Assembly (NCBI GenBank): GCA_004346645.1
Contig: SMDA01000012.1
Span: 1 to 36,883, forward strand
Length of the DNA stretch: 36,883 nucleotides
Direction: 5' to 3'
Origin: Gulbenkiania mobilis
Lineage (GTDB): Bacteria; Pseudomonadota; Gammaproteobacteria; Burkholderiales; Chromobacteriaceae
The position numbers were made by a program, and so were the translations under genes. The notes beneath the pieces are model-generated. The model ran no database searches, was not told the origin of the DNA, and saw only the letters and a list, made by a program, of their open reading frames with translations. Below are positions 1-8,332 of the stretch, in pieces (position 1 is the first letter of the stretch; every line of letters begins with the position of its first letter).

Positions 1-30
1 AACCACTCACACCTATCGGTTGTTCTAAAC

Positions 31-42
31 TGTCAAAGATCA
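31..42 (-). promoter_or_regulatory. boxA-like antitermination element in an rRNA-type leader
   Basis: The complement of these bases reads TGATCTTTGACA, matching 10 of 12 positions of the rRNA boxA consensus TGCTCTTTAACA, which NusB/NusE bind to make transcription of untranslated rRNA resistant to Rho. It lies about 35 bases downstream of the predicted start of the minus-strand promoter at 76-104. The 16S rRNA gene itself would be left of position 1. Confidence 0.5.
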
Positions 43-75
43 GGCCGGCGCCGTTGCGCTCAGCAGAGGAAGCGA

Positions 76-104
76 ACTATACCCACCCAATAAGGGCGCG
101 TCAA
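76..104 (-). promoter_or_regulatory. Strong sigma70 promoter, probably of an rRNA operon leaving the window to the left
   Basis: Read on the minus strand there is a -35 TTGACG (complement of 99-104), a 17-base spacer and a -10 TATAGT (complement of 76-81). The stretch just upstream (105-130) is AT-rich compared with the rest of the window, like an UP element. Downstream lies a boxA-like motif and no open reading frame. The combination of a near-consensus promoter, UP-like tract and boxA is typical of rRNA operons. The promoter itself is read directly; the identity of the transcript is inferred because the gene lies outside the window. Confidence 0.7.
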
Positions 105-194
105 CACTTTGTTACGGATTATTTGCAAACCAACCTCTTCCAGCCCCCGGAACAGGCCCATCGCAGCCGCCCTGACGAACGAGCAGCGGCTCAT

Positions 195-231
195 AAGCAC
201 CAAGCCGCCTTTATAAGGCGGCTTGGTGCTT
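195..231 (-). terminator. Long perfect hairpin downstream of argJ
   Basis: A perfect inverted repeat AAGCACCAAGCCGCC (195-209) / GGCGGCTTGGTGCTT (217-231) with further T-A pairs into the loop. It begins about 20 bases beyond the argJ stop codon, so it is placed to end the leftward argJ transcript before the next promoter at 76-104. There is no clean T-run after the stem, so it may act as a 3' end stabiliser or a poor terminator rather than a canonical Rho-independent one. Confidence 0.5.
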
Positions 232-252
232 GGTACTGCCGTCGCCATGTCC

Positions 253-1470
253 TCAGCTACGGTAGTCGGCGTTGATGCGCACGTACTCGTAGGAGAAGTC
301 GCAGGTCCATACCGTGGCGCTAGCCGCTCCACGGTTGAGCACGACCCGCACTCTGATCTCGGGCTGCTGCATGACGCGCTGGCCATCCTCTTCACGATAG
401 GCGGGGTTGCGGCCGCCGTTGCAGGCCACCAGTACGTCGTCCAGGTAAAGCTCCAGCCGGTCCACATCCAAGTCGCTGACACCGGCGTAACCGATGGCGG
501 CAAGCAACCGGCCAAGATTGGGATCGGAGGCAAAGAAGGCCGTCTTGACCAAGGGCGAGCGGGCAATGGCGTAGGCAATATCCTTGCACTCGGCCACCGA
601 GCGGCCGCCGTCGACCTGCACAGTGATGAACTTGGTGGCGCCCTCGCCATCACGCACGATGGCTTGGGCTAGTTCGATGGCCAGATCCACGAGGGCAGCC
701 TTGAGCACGGCGTAGTCCGGATGGCGGGGCGAGTCGATCAGCGGTGCGCCGCTTTTGCCGGTGGAGATCAGCATGAAGCTGTCGTTGGTAGAGGTGTCGC
801 CGTCCACGGTGATGCTGTTGAAGGAGAGGTCGGCCACCTCGCGCACCAGCTGGTTGAGCACCGGCCGGGTGACGGCGGCATCGGTCGCGATGAACCCCAG
901 CATGGTGGCCATGTTGGGGTGGATCATACCGGCGCCCTTGGCGATGCCGGTGATGGTGACCGCCTGACCTTGCAGGGCAAGCTGCCGGCTACCGGCCTTG
1001 GGGGCGGTGTCGGTGGTCATGATGGCCTCGGCCGCTTCCAGCCAGCTGGCGGGCCGGCGTCCGGGCAGCGCGGCGGTGATGCGATCGACCGGCAGGGGTT
1101 CGAGGATGACACCGGTGGAGAACGGCAGGACCTGCTCGGGGGCGCAACCGAGCTCTTCGGCCAAGGTACGGCAGACGGCCAGGGCATTGGCACGGCCGGC
1201 TTCTCCGGTGCCGGCGTTGGCGTTGCCGGTATTGACCACCAGCGCGCGGATCTGCACGCCGGCCTCGAGATGAGCCTTGCTGATCTGCACGGGCGCGGCA
1301 CAGAAACGGTTCTGCGTGAACACACCGGCGACGGTGTTGCCCTTGTCGAGCCGGATGACCAGAAGATCCTTGCGACCGGGCTTCTTGATGCCCGCCTCGG
1401 CGACCCAGAGGTCGACCCCGGCCACCGCAGCCAATGCTTCGGCTGCCGCGGGGTTCAGGTTGACTGCCAT
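253..1470 (-). CDS. argJ: Bifunctional glutamate N-acetyltransferase / amino-acid N-acetyltransferase
   Basis: 405 residues, normal for the ArgJ family. ArgJ transfers the acetyl group from N-acetylornithine to glutamate in the cytoplasmic cyclic arginine pathway and, in bifunctional members, also uses acetyl-CoA. The precursor cleaves itself into alpha and beta chains; the site is visible as [10 protein letters not shown], with cleavage expected between Ala188 and Thr189, Thr189 becoming the N-terminal nucleophile. KGAGMIHP just before it is also conserved. The start is supported by AAGGAAAA eight bases upstream of ATG. The gene follows recQ on the same strand with a 56-base gap, so it may be partly co-transcribed or have its own promoter (a TACAAT-like -10 lies near 1515-1520). 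Whether it is mono- or bifunctional cannot be told from sequence alone. Confidence 0.96.
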   Translation of the reverse strand: MAVNLNPAAAEALAAVAGVDLWVAEAGIKKPGRKDLLVIRLDKGNTVAGVFTQNRFCAAPVQISKAHLEAGVQIRALVVNTGNANAGTGEAGRANALAVCRTLAEELGCAPEQVLPFSTGVILEPLPVDRITAALPGRRPASWLEAAEAIMTTDTAPKAGSRQLALQGQAVTITGIAKGAGMIHPNMATMLGFIATDAAVTRPVLNQLVREVADLSFNSITVDGDTSTNDSFMLISTGKSGAPLIDSPRHPDYAVLKAALVDLAIELAQAIVRDGEGATKFITVQVDGGRSVAECKDIAYAIARSPLVKTAFFASDPNLGRLLAAIGYAGVSDLDVDRLELYLDDVLVACNGGRNPAYREEDGQRVMQQPEIRVRVVLNRGAASATVWTCDFSYEYVRINADYRS

Positions 1471-1526
1471 GAAAGGTTTTCCTTGTTATGTATGAAGATG
1501 CACACGGTAAACCGATTGTAGCGGAA

Positions 1527-3332
1527 TCAATCCTGGCGCTCGTGGTGGGCGTCGAGTATTTGCAACAGTGCAGTGCCGTAGCGGGCGAGCTTGAGCTCTC
1601 CCAACCCGTGAATACGGGCCAGAGCGTGGGCAGAGGCAGGGCTCTGCTCTACCAGTTCGCGCAGGGTGCGGTCGGAAAAGACGGCGTAGGCCGGCACGTT
1701 GTGCTCGTCGGCCGTTTGCTTGCGCCATTGGCGCAGGGCCTGCCAGAGACGCTCTTCCCGCTCGGTGCGCAGCCAGCGGTCGTTGCTGACACTGCGGGCA
1801 CGGCGCTCGTCGGCCAACGGCCGCAGCGCGATGCGCGCTTCCCCTCGAAGCAGGGGCCGGCATGCTTCAGTCATCACCAAGGCCTGGCCGCGTGCGAGAT
1901 CCACATCCAGGATCTTGCGGGCCACCAGCTGGCGGATGACGGAACGCCAGGCGCGCTGATTAAGTTCACGGCCGATGCCGAAGGTAGAAAGGGTGTCGTG
2001 CCCGGCTTGGGTGACGTGCTGGTTGGCACGCCCGAGCAGGACATCGATCACGTGGCTGGCCCCGAAGCGCTGCCCGGTGCGGTAGATGCACGACAACAGC
2101 TTCTGCACTGGCACGGTGGCGTCGAAGGTAGCCGGCGGACTCAGGCAGTTGTCGCAGTGGCCGCACGGGGTGCTGGCTTCGCCGAAGTGCGACAGCAGGG
2201 TCTGGCGACGGCAGCCGGCGGTTTCGCAGTAGGCAAGCATCGCTTCGAGCTTGGCCAGCTCCACCTGCTTTTGCAGTGCAGCCATCTCGCTGCCCTGAAT
2301 CATCTGCGTGAGCTGCACCATGTCGTTGAGGCCGTAACACAGCCAGCTCATCGCGGGCAGGCCGTCACGGCCGGCTCGACCGGATTCCTGGTAGAAGTTC
2401 TCCGGGCTCTTGGGCAGGTCCACATGCGCGACGAAGCGTACGTCCGGCTTGTCGATACCCATGCCGAAGGCAACGGTAGCCACCATGACGAGGCCATCCT
2501 CACGCAGGAAGGCCCGCTGGTTGGCTTCGCGCACCTCATGCGACAGACCGGCATGGTAGGGCAGCGCACGCACGCCGTTTTCCGTCAGCCAGGCAGCGAT
2601 TTCCTCCACCCGCCGTCGCGACAGACAGTAGACGATGCCCGAGCTGCCCGGATAGTCGTTCTCGATGAAGGCGAGCAGCTGTTTCTTGGCGTTGTGCTTT
2701 TCCACCACCTGATAGAAGAGGTTGGGCCGGTCGAAACTGGCCAAGAACACACGTGCGTCGCTCAGGCGCAGGTAGTGCAGGATGTCCTCGCGCGTCTGCG
2801 GGTCTGCGGTGGCGGTCAGGGCGATACGCGGCACCCCGGGAAAGCGTTCGGCCAACATCCCCAGCTGCTGGTACTCCGGGCGGAAGTCGTGACCCCACTG
2901 ACTGACGCAGTGTGCTTCGTCGATGGCGAACAGGCTGATACGCAAACCGGAGAGAAACTCCAGAAAGCGTGGCATCAGCAGGCGTTCGGGAGCGACGTAG
3001 AGCAGGTCGAGCGTGCCGGCCCGTGCTTGGCGGGCAATGTCGCGCGCCTCATCCGGCGGGGTGGCCGAATTGAGGCAGGCGGCGGCTACGCCCAGCTCGG
3101 TCAGCGCGGCGACCTGGTCCTGCATCAGGGCGATCAGCGGCGAGACCACCAGACCCACCCCTTCGCGCATCAGCGCGGGAATCTGGTAGCAGAGGCTTTT
3201 GCCGCCGCCGGTGGGCATCAGCACCAGCGCATGACCGCCCCCGGCGACATGCTCGATGATGGCCTGCTGCTCGCCGCGGAAAGCCGGATAGCCAAACAGG
3301 GTGTTGAGCAGGGAAAGGGCGTCGGCGTGCAT
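1527..3332 (-). CDS. recQ: ATP-dependent 3'-5' DNA helicase RecQ
   Basis: 601 residues from the chosen start, close to E. coli RecQ (609). RecQ unwinds DNA for recombination initiation and stalled-fork repair. Visible are the N-terminal FRGEQQAII motif, Walker A TGGGKS (Lys45), the DEAH box in AIDEAHC, motif VI-type GRAGRDG, the zinc-binding Cys set of the RQC region (CETAGC ... CGHCDNC), and a C-terminal HRDC domain ([11 protein letters not shown] ... [10 protein letters not shown]). The frame stays open upstream to 3560, but the sequence there looks non-coding and the homology starts at MHADALSLL, so ATG at 3332 is preferred. No strong Shine-Dalgarno is seen before it. The leader contains a terminator-like hairpin (3389-3420). 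Confidence 0.96.
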   Translation of the reverse strand: MHADALSLLNTLFGYPAFRGEQQAIIEHVAGGGHALVLMPTGGGKSLCYQIPALMREGVGLVVSPLIALMQDQVAALTELGVAAACLNSATPPDEARDIARQARAGTLDLLYVAPERLLMPRFLEFLSGLRISLFAIDEAHCVSQWGHDFRPEYQQLGMLAERFPGVPRIALTATADPQTREDILHYLRLSDARVFLASFDRPNLFYQVVEKHNAKKQLLAFIENDYPGSSGIVYCLSRRRVEEIAAWLTENGVRALPYHAGLSHEVREANQRAFLREDGLVMVATVAFGMGIDKPDVRFVAHVDLPKSPENFYQESGRAGRDGLPAMSWLCYGLNDMVQLTQMIQGSEMAALQKQVELAKLEAMLAYCETAGCRRQTLLSHFGEASTPCGHCDNCLSPPATFDATVPVQKLLSCIYRTGQRFGASHVIDVLLGRANQHVTQAGHDTLSTFGIGRELNQRAWRSVIRQLVARKILDVDLARGQALVMTEACRPLLRGEARIALRPLADERRARSVSNDRWLRTEREERLWQALRQWRKQTADEHNVPAYAVFSDRTLRELVEQSPASAHALARIHGLGELKLARYGTALLQILDAHHERQD

Positions 3333-3357
3333 TGCGGGGTTCCGGTCGAAGCGCGCT

Positions 3358-3363
3358 ATTGTA
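3358..3363 (-). promoter_or_regulatory. Possible recQ promoter -10 element
   Basis: The minus strand reads TACAAT about 25 bases upstream of the recQ start codon. No good -35 is found at 16-18 bases, so this is a weak call. It lies between the terminator at 3389-3420 and recQ, which would make recQ transcription independent of anything upstream. Confidence 0.3.
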
Positions 3364-3388
3364 AGCCAGCGTGCCGGGGACGGTCGGC

Positions 3389-3420
3389 AAAAAAAGCGGG
3401 CTGCCGGATCGGGCAGCCCG
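3389..3420 (-). terminator. Rho-independent terminator on the minus strand upstream of recQ
   Basis: On the minus strand a 9-bp perfect stem (CGGGCTGCC / GGCAGCCCG, arms 3412-3420 and 3397-3405) with a 6-base loop is followed by seven T residues (A-run 3389-3395 on the plus strand). It is a textbook intrinsic terminator, yet no minus-strand protein gene lies to its right. It therefore ends either a small RNA (see 3389-3475) or transcription from a lost gene. Confidence 0.75.
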
Positions 3421-3475
3421 TACTGAGGGAGACAATATGAAACGAAGAGGAAAATGCTTTCGCAGTACGGTTGAC
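3389..3475 (-). ncRNA. Candidate small RNA with CU-rich loop and intrinsic terminator
   Basis: The minus strand carries an 8-bp stem CCGTACTG / CAGTACGG (arms 3463-3470 and 3418-3425) enclosing a 37-base loop rich in pyrimidines (TTTTCCTCTTCG, TCTCCCTC) that could pair with Shine-Dalgarno sequences. It runs directly into the terminator at 3389-3420. This hairpin, unstructured CU-rich segment and terminator layout is common in trans-acting sRNAs. No convincing promoter was found, and the right (5') end given here is a guess. On the plus strand the same stretch holds GGGAGA plus an ATG at 3437, in frame with the lipoprotein, which is an alternative reading. Confidence 0.3.
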
Positions 3476-3521
3476 CCGGATGGCTGGACAAAAGTTCCGC
3501 CGACCGGGCAAGGTTGGCCGA

Positions 3522-3532
3522 AAAAACACGCT
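3522..3532 (+). repeat. Uptake-sequence-like repeat GGTTGGCCGAA, intergenic copy
   Basis: An intergenic copy with the longest form of the repeat, AAGGTTGGCCGAAAA (3520-3534). It is one of 18 copies of TTGGCCGAA / TTCGGCCAA in the window. It lies between recQ and the lipoprotein gene and is not needed by any coding sequence there, which argues that the motif itself is what is conserved. Confidence 0.6.
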
Positions 3533-3571
3533 GTGCGACACTGCCAGCAAACCGAGCCAAGGAAATCCGTC

Positions 3572-4075
3572 ATGCAGATGATCCCGATGCGCAAGACCCT
3601 GTGCCTTGCTCTGAGCGCCGCCGTCCTGGCGGGGTGCGCCACCCAGCCGACAGGGCCGTCCACCCGCCCCGGCACCGCCTCCAGCCGCCCGCAGCAGCCT
3701 GCCAACCCGACACCGAATGCCGACTGGCACAACCTGGGTGTCTCGCCCAATGGCAACATCCTCAACGAAATCGATGCGCTGTCGGTGCGACGCAGCGGTA
3801 CGCTGGTAACCTTCCGTGACCGCAAGACCATCTTCAACACGCGCAAGGAAAACTTCCTGACCACGCCGCGCCACAAGTACTCCATCAACACCTGGCAGGT
3901 GGATTGCCGGGCGCGCACCTACCGGCTGCTCGACGTGACGCTCTACGACGAGAACAGCCGTCAGGTGGCCAGCTTCTCCTATAATGACAGTCAGATAAAA
4001 CCGATGCCGGTGGTGCAGAACTCGGCCAGCTTCCAGCAGATGCAGTTCGTCTGCCAGGGCTCGCAGCCGCTGTAA
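3572..4075 (+). CDS. Small lipoprotein, probably surface-adhesin protein E-like
   Basis: 167 residues. The N-terminus has a basic start, a hydrophobic stretch and a lipobox (VLAGC), so it should be cleaved and lipidated in the periplasm-facing membrane. A Pro/Thr/Ser-rich linker of about 30 residues follows, then a compact domain with two cysteines (VDCRA and FVCQG) that may form a disulfide. The layout and the paired Cys resemble the Adhesin_E family of small lipoproteins, but that match is from memory and moderate. The frame is open further upstream, and a second ATG at 3437 has a good ribosome site, but the signal peptide begins at 3572, preceded by AAGGA. It leads the plus-strand cluster with parA, the sensor kinase and the response regulator, 29 bases before parA. 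Confidence 0.75.
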   Translation: MQMIPMRKTLCLALSAAVLAGCATQPTGPSTRPGTASSRPQQPANPTPNADWHNLGVSPNGNILNEIDALSVRRSGTLVTFRDRKTIFNTRKENFLTTPRHKYSINTWQVDCRARTYRLLDVTLYDENSRQVASFSYNDSQIKPMPVVQNSASFQQMQFVCQGSQPL

Positions 4076-4104
4076 GCACCCCGCTTTACTTGAGGGGGCA
4101 CGCA

Positions 4105-4878
4105 ATGGCGGCCGTGCGCAGGGTGGTATTCAACCAGAAGGGGGGCGTGGGCAAGTCCACGATCACGGTCAACCTGGCGGCGGTGGCGGCACAGGCCGGC
4201 CGGCGTGTGCTGGTGCTGGACCTGGATGCCCAGGCCAATGCCAGCCATTACCTGCTAGGTGTGGTGCCCGACGACACCGGCAACGGGGCCAGCGGGCTGT
4301 TTGGGCAGATGCTCAACATCAGCCTGTATGCGCGCACCCCGGCCGAATTCGTCCTGCCCACACGCTTCGAGCGCCTGTCGGTCCTGCCGGCCCATCCGGA
4401 ACTGGCAGAGCTGATGCCCAAGCTGGAACAGCGCTACAAGATGTTCAAGCTGCGCGAGGCGCTGGACATGTTGTCGCAAGAGTATGACGAGATCTGGATC
4501 GACACCCCGCCCGCGCTCAATTTCTACACCCGCTCCGCTCTCATCGCCGCCAGCCGCTGCCTGATCCCCTTCGATTGCGATGCCTTCTCCCGGCAAGCGC
4601 TCTACAGCCTGCTGGCCCATGTGGAAGAAATCCGGGCCGACCACAACCCGGCGCTGGCGGTGGAAGGCATCGTCGTCAATCAGTTCCAGCCCCGTGCCGC
4701 GCTGCCGGCGCGTCTGGTGGGCGAACTGCGCGAGGAAGGCCTGCCCGTGCTGGAGGTGCCGCTGTCGGCTTCGGTGAAGATCCGCGAGTCGCACGAGGCC
4801 AGCTGCCCCATGGTTCATCTCGACCCGCGCCACAAGCTGGCGGGGGAATTCATGCGCCTGTACGCCCGCCTGGCCTGA
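4105..4878 (+). CDS. Orphan ParA/Soj-family ATPase
   Basis: 257 residues. A deviant Walker A (KGGVGKST) near the N-terminus and DLDAQAN mark the ParA/MinD superfamily, cytoplasmic ATPases that dimerise on ATP and position DNA or protein cargo. Walker B region IDTPPAL and a C-terminal set of conserved blocks are present. No parB or centromere-like repeat is nearby, so it is not an obvious chromosome or plasmid partition pair. It sits two bases before the sensor kinase gene, suggesting co-translation and a role linked to localisation of a signalling complex, as for ParC-type ATPases of chemoreceptor arrays; this role is inference. ATG at 4105 follows GAGGGGG; an upstream TTG at 4090 is less likely. 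Confidence 0.85.
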   Translation: MAAVRRVVFNQKGGVGKSTITVNLAAVAAQAGRRVLVLDLDAQANASHYLLGVVPDDTGNGASGLFGQMLNISLYARTPAEFVLPTRFERLSVLPAHPELAELMPKLEQRYKMFKLREALDMLSQEYDEIWIDTPPALNFYTRSALIAASRCLIPFDCDAFSRQALYSLLAHVEEIRADHNPALAVEGIVVNQFQPRAALPARLVGELREEGLPVLEVPLSASVKIRESHEASCPMVHLDPRHKLAGEFMRLYARLA

Positions 4879-4880
4879 TC

Positions 4881-7430
4881 ATGCCTGCCCTGCGCCCCCG
4901 CACCTGGCTCGTGCTCTGGTTCATGTTCACGGCCGGGGCGCTGGGGCTGCAGGCCATGCTGGCCCATCGCGATGCTGACCGGCAGGCACTGGCGCAACGC
5001 ACCCAGGCGGCCCAGACGCGGCTGGCGCTGCTGGAGAGCAGGCTGTACAGCCAACTCAATGCCGTAGGCTTTTTGGCCAACAGCCTCGGCGGAGCCGACC
5101 CGGACACCCTGATGCGTGTGCTGGCGCGCCTGCCCGGCCTGCAGACCCCTGCCGAACCGCTGCTCACCGGAGCCGGCCTGGTGTCACGGGTGCCGAACGC
5201 GGGGCGGATCGCCTTCGAAGACAGCCTGGGTACCTCGATCCGGGCTCCGCATGAAGGCCGCCTGTACCCCAGCCCGTCGCTGCCAGTGTACTTCCCGGTG
5301 CGCTTCTATGCGCCGGACACCGCAGAGGGGCTGCCCCAGGGGTTTGACGCCGGCAGCCTGCCCGGTTGGAATCTCGCCTTGGAGAGTGCCCGGGAAAACC
5401 ACCAGCCCTACCTGCTGCCGCCCTCCTCGCTGGATGCCCAGAACGGCGCCCTGCACATGGTCGCCAGCCTGCCCGACCGCGACGACATCGTGCTGGTGCG
5501 TCTGTCACGGCGCCGCCTGCTGGACCTGACTTCCCCTTCCGGACCCACCGACGGTCTCAGACTGGTGGTGTGGCAGCAGGGCCGCAATCCGGCGCCCTTT
5601 CTCGACACCTTGCCACAGGCCCCCCTCCCCACCGCACGGCCTCTGCTGTCGGCCAAGCGGGTGTTCGGTGGGCTGCCGGTGATGGTGACCGTCTTCAGCC
5701 TGGGTGACACCCTGCCGGTTTCGGCCAACCTGCCCGCTACGCTGCTACCCACCTTCCTATTCGCCCTGCTGGTGCTCGGGGGCGGATGGCTACTGGTGGG
5801 CTGGCAGCGACGCCTGTCGGCCGAAGTGGCCCGGCAGGAGCAGGCGCTGCGCGACAGTACCGAGCAGTTGCAGGCGCAAAGGGCGGAACATAGCCTGTCA
5901 CAGCGGGCCCTGACCGAGAGCGAAGCCCGACAGCGTGCGATCCTGCAGGCGAGCTCCGATGCCATCCTGTTGATCGATCACGACGGCCGCATTACGCACG
6001 CCAACCCGGCAGCCGCCCGTCTGATCGGACAGAGTGCAGTCAGCGTCGAGGGCCTGCCGATCGGCGTGTTGCTTTCCGAGCTTTACCGCACCGATGGCCG
6101 GGCCGGGTTTCGCACCCTGGCCATGCGCCACGCCGGCTACCCTTTCGAAGCCCATCTGGTCCGCAACGACAACAGCCGCTTGCCGGTGGAAGTGACGCTC
6201 AGCCAGGTGATCCTGCCCAACGACCGCTTCTATGTGGCCGTCTGTCGCGATATCAGCGTACGTAAGGAGCAGGAAGCCGCCCTGATCCGCCTGAAGAACA
6301 GCCTGGCCGAGCAGGTGGAAGTACAGCGTCGTCAGCTATCGGCGCTGCTGGAAGCCAGCCCACTGGCAATGGCCTACGTGGTCAACCGCGACTTCAAGCA
6401 GGTCAACCGGGCCTTTCTGGAGATGTTCCGCCTGGCCGAGGACCAGACCAACAATCTCTCCACCCGCATCCTGTACGACAGCGATACCCACTGGGAGCGC
6501 GCTGGCCGCCTGTTCTTCGATCATGTGAACGACGGACGCGTCATCCACAGCGAACAGCGCCTGGTGACGGGGGACGGCACGCCGATCTGGTGCCGCATGT
6601 ACGGCAAGGTGGTGAACCCCAGCATGCCGGGGCTGGGCTCGGTCTGGGTGTATCAGGATATCTCGGCCCAGCGCGCCGCCGAGGAAGCGCTGCGGGACGC
6701 CAAGAACCTGGCCGAGGAAACCAGCCGTGCCAAAACCGAGTTCCTGGCCAATATGTCGCACGAGCTGCGCACCCCGATGCATGCCGTGCTCGGGTTTGCC
6801 GAAATGGGCGCCACCCGGGTGGAGGAGGCCTCGCGGGAGAAGCTGGGCCAGTACTTCGAGCGCATCCATACCAGCGGCCGGCGCCTGATGGGTCTGCTGA
6901 ACGATCTGCTGGACCTCGCCAAGATGGAAGCCGGCCGCATGGAGTACCACTTCGAGGCGCTGGATGTGGCTGGCCTGTTGGCCGAAGCCTGCGAGGAGAT
7001 GGCCTCGCTGGCCGAACGCAGCGGTCTGCGCTTCGAGGTGACCGTGCCCGAGGGGTTGTCGGGACAGTGGGACAGCCAGCGCATCCGGCAGGTAGTGGTC
7101 AACCTCCTCTCCAACGCCATCCGCTTCAGCCCGCCACAGGGGGTGATCGAACTGACGGCACGGCGCTTGCCGGCCCTGCCGGACGAACGCATCGAGATCA
7201 GCGTCACCGATCACGGGCCGGGCATTCCGCCGGCAGAGCTCGAGAGCATTTTCGACAAGTTCATCCAGAGCAGTTCCACCAAGACCGGCGCCGGGGGCAC
7301 CGGCCTGGGCCTGGCTATCTGCCGTGAGATCGTCACCGCGCATCAGGGACAGATCCATGCGGACAACGCCCCCCATGGTGGCGCCCGGTTTGCCTTCACC
7401 CTTCCCGTCCACCCCGTTTCCCATCGATAG
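4881..7430 (+). CDS. Membrane sensor histidine kinase with CHASE-like and two PAS domains
   Basis: 849 residues. TM1 is around residues 9-25 and TM2 around 287-307, enclosing an extracytoplasmic region with CHASE-like features (SRVPNAGRIAFE, VYFPVRFYAP). A coiled segment leads to PAS1 (about 350-460), PAS2 (about 486-600), then HisKA with FLANMSHELRTP, phospho-accepting His627, and HATPase_c with the N box NLLSNAIRF, DHGPGIPP and GTGLGLAI. There is no receiver or Hpt domain, so it should pass phosphate to the response regulator eight bases downstream. It starts two bases after parA. The frame extends into parA, but ATG at 4881 precedes the first TM and is the natural start. The ligand is unknown. 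Confidence 0.9.
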   Translation: MPALRPRTWLVLWFMFTAGALGLQAMLAHRDADRQALAQRTQAAQTRLALLESRLYSQLNAVGFLANSLGGADPDTLMRVLARLPGLQTPAEPLLTGAGLVSRVPNAGRIAFEDSLGTSIRAPHEGRLYPSPSLPVYFPVRFYAPDTAEGLPQGFDAGSLPGWNLALESARENHQPYLLPPSSLDAQNGALHMVASLPDRDDIVLVRLSRRRLLDLTSPSGPTDGLRLVVWQQGRNPAPFLDTLPQAPLPTARPLLSAKRVFGGLPVMVTVFSLGDTLPVSANLPATLLPTFLFALLVLGGGWLLVGWQRRLSAEVARQEQALRDSTEQLQAQRAEHSLSQRALTESEARQRAILQASSDAILLIDHDGRITHANPAAARLIGQSAVSVEGLPIGVLLSELYRTDGRAGFRTLAMRHAGYPFEAHLVRNDNSRLPVEVTLSQVILPNDRFYVAVCRDISVRKEQEAALIRLKNSLAEQVEVQRRQLSALLEASPLAMAYVVNRDFKQVNRAFLEMFRLAEDQTNNLSTRILYDSDTHWERAGRLFFDHVNDGRVIHSEQRLVTGDGTPIWCRMYGKVVNPSMPGLGSVWVYQDISAQRAAEEALRDAKNLAEETSRAKTEFLANMSHELRTPMHAVLGFAEMGATRVEEASREKLGQYFERIHTSGRRLMGLLNDLLDLAKMEAGRMEYHFEALDVAGLLAEACEEMASLAERSGLRFEVTVPEGLSGQWDSQRIRQVVVNLLSNAIRFSPPQGVIELTARRLPALPDERIEISVTDHGPGIPPAELESIFDKFIQSSSTKTGAGGTGLGLAICREIVTAHQGQIHADNAPHGGARFAFTLPVHPVSHR

Positions 7431-7438
7431 GTAGCGTC

Positions 7439-8332
7439 ATGGCCCATACCCTTCTTCTCGTTGATGACGAACCGTTCAACCTGGAGCTGATGAGCGAGCT
7501 GCTATCGGAATCCGGCTTTGATGTGGTGGCGGTGGAGAGCGGCGAGGCCGCCCTGCAGGCGCTGGAGCAGGATGGCCAGCACTTCTCTGCGGTGTTGCTG
7601 GACAAAATGATGCCCGGCCTGTCGGGCTTTGACGTACTGCGCCGGATCAAGGCCGACCCGACGCTGGCCTTCCTGCCAGTGATCCTGCAGACCGCAGTGG
7701 GCGCCGCCGCCAGCGTGCAGGAGGGCCTGGCTGCCGGAGCGTTCTACTACCTGACCAAGCCGTTCTCGCGCGACATGTTGCTGGCCGTGGTGGAGGCTGC
7801 GGTCAGCCACTGGGACCGCTACCTGCACTTTCGCGAACTGGCCCATCAGCAGCTGGACGCCCTGCGGCACCTGTCCCACGCCGAGTTCGCCTTCCGCACC
7901 CATCGCGAGGCGCAATCCGTCACCGCCCTGCTGGCCCAGGCCTGCCCACAGCCTGAACGGGTGGCCACCGGCCTGTTCGAGCTGATCGTCAACGCCATCG
8001 AACACGGCAACCTCGGGCTGTCGTATCACGACAAGACCCGGCTGCAGGCCAGCGGCGAATGGGAGCAGGAAGTGGAGCGCCGACTGGCCGACCCGGCCAT
8101 GGGCGAGCGCCGGGTGCGTGTACGCTACGAGGCCTCGACCACGCTGCGACGCTTCTGGATCGAGGACGAGGGCGAGGGCTTTGACTGGGCACCGTATCAG
8201 GAAATCGATCCGGCCTCGCTGATCGAGAGCCACGGGCGCGGCATCCTGATCGCACGCCGCCTGTCCTTCGACCAGCTCACCTACCACGGCCAGGGGAACC
8301 AGGTCGAAGCACTGGTGCAGGTGGCAGGCTAG
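7439..8332 (+). CDS. Response regulator with RsbW/SpoIIAB-like ATPase output domain
   Basis: 297 residues. Residues 1-120 form a receiver with the acidic pair Asp9/Asp10, phospho-acceptor Asp55 (LLDKMMPG), Thr85 and Lys107 (LTKPF). After a helical linker comes a GHKL ATPase of the anti-sigma/serine-kinase class: N box ELIVNAIEHGN (Glu181, Asn185, His189), G1 box DEGEGFD and G2 box HGRGILIARRL. This is HATPase_c_2 rather than a DNA-binding or PP2C output. Such domains phosphorylate or sequester anti-anti-sigma STAS proteins, so phosphorylation of Asp55 could switch a partner protein; the partner is not in this cluster. It is the last gene of the 3572-8332 unit and its stop codon overlaps the convergent comEC stop. 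Confidence 0.88.
   Translation: MAHTLLLVDDEPFNLELMSELLSESGFDVVAVESGEAALQALEQDGQHFSAVLLDKMMPGLSGFDVLRRIKADPTLAFLPVILQTAVGAAASVQEGLAAGAFYYLTKPFSRDMLLAVVEAAVSHWDRYLHFRELAHQQLDALRHLSHAEFAFRTHREAQSVTALLAQACPQPERVATGLFELIVNAIEHGNLGLSYHDKTRLQASGEWEQEVERRLADPAMGERRVRVRYEASTTLRRFWIEDEGEGFDWAPYQEIDPASLIESHGRGILIARRLSFDQLTYHGQGNQVEALVQVAG

Noticed and set aside
3437-3571. N-terminal extension of the lipoprotein from ATG 3437
   Set aside because: It has a good ribosome site but rare Arg codons and would bury the signal peptide; the start at 3572 fits better.
4105-4878. ParA as part of a chromosome or plasmid partition locus
   Set aside because: No parB gene and no centromere-like repeats nearby.
6336-7424. 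362-residue minus-strand frame opposite the sensor kinase
   Set aside because: Antisense shadow with no recognisable motif; the kinase motifs on the plus strand are unambiguous.
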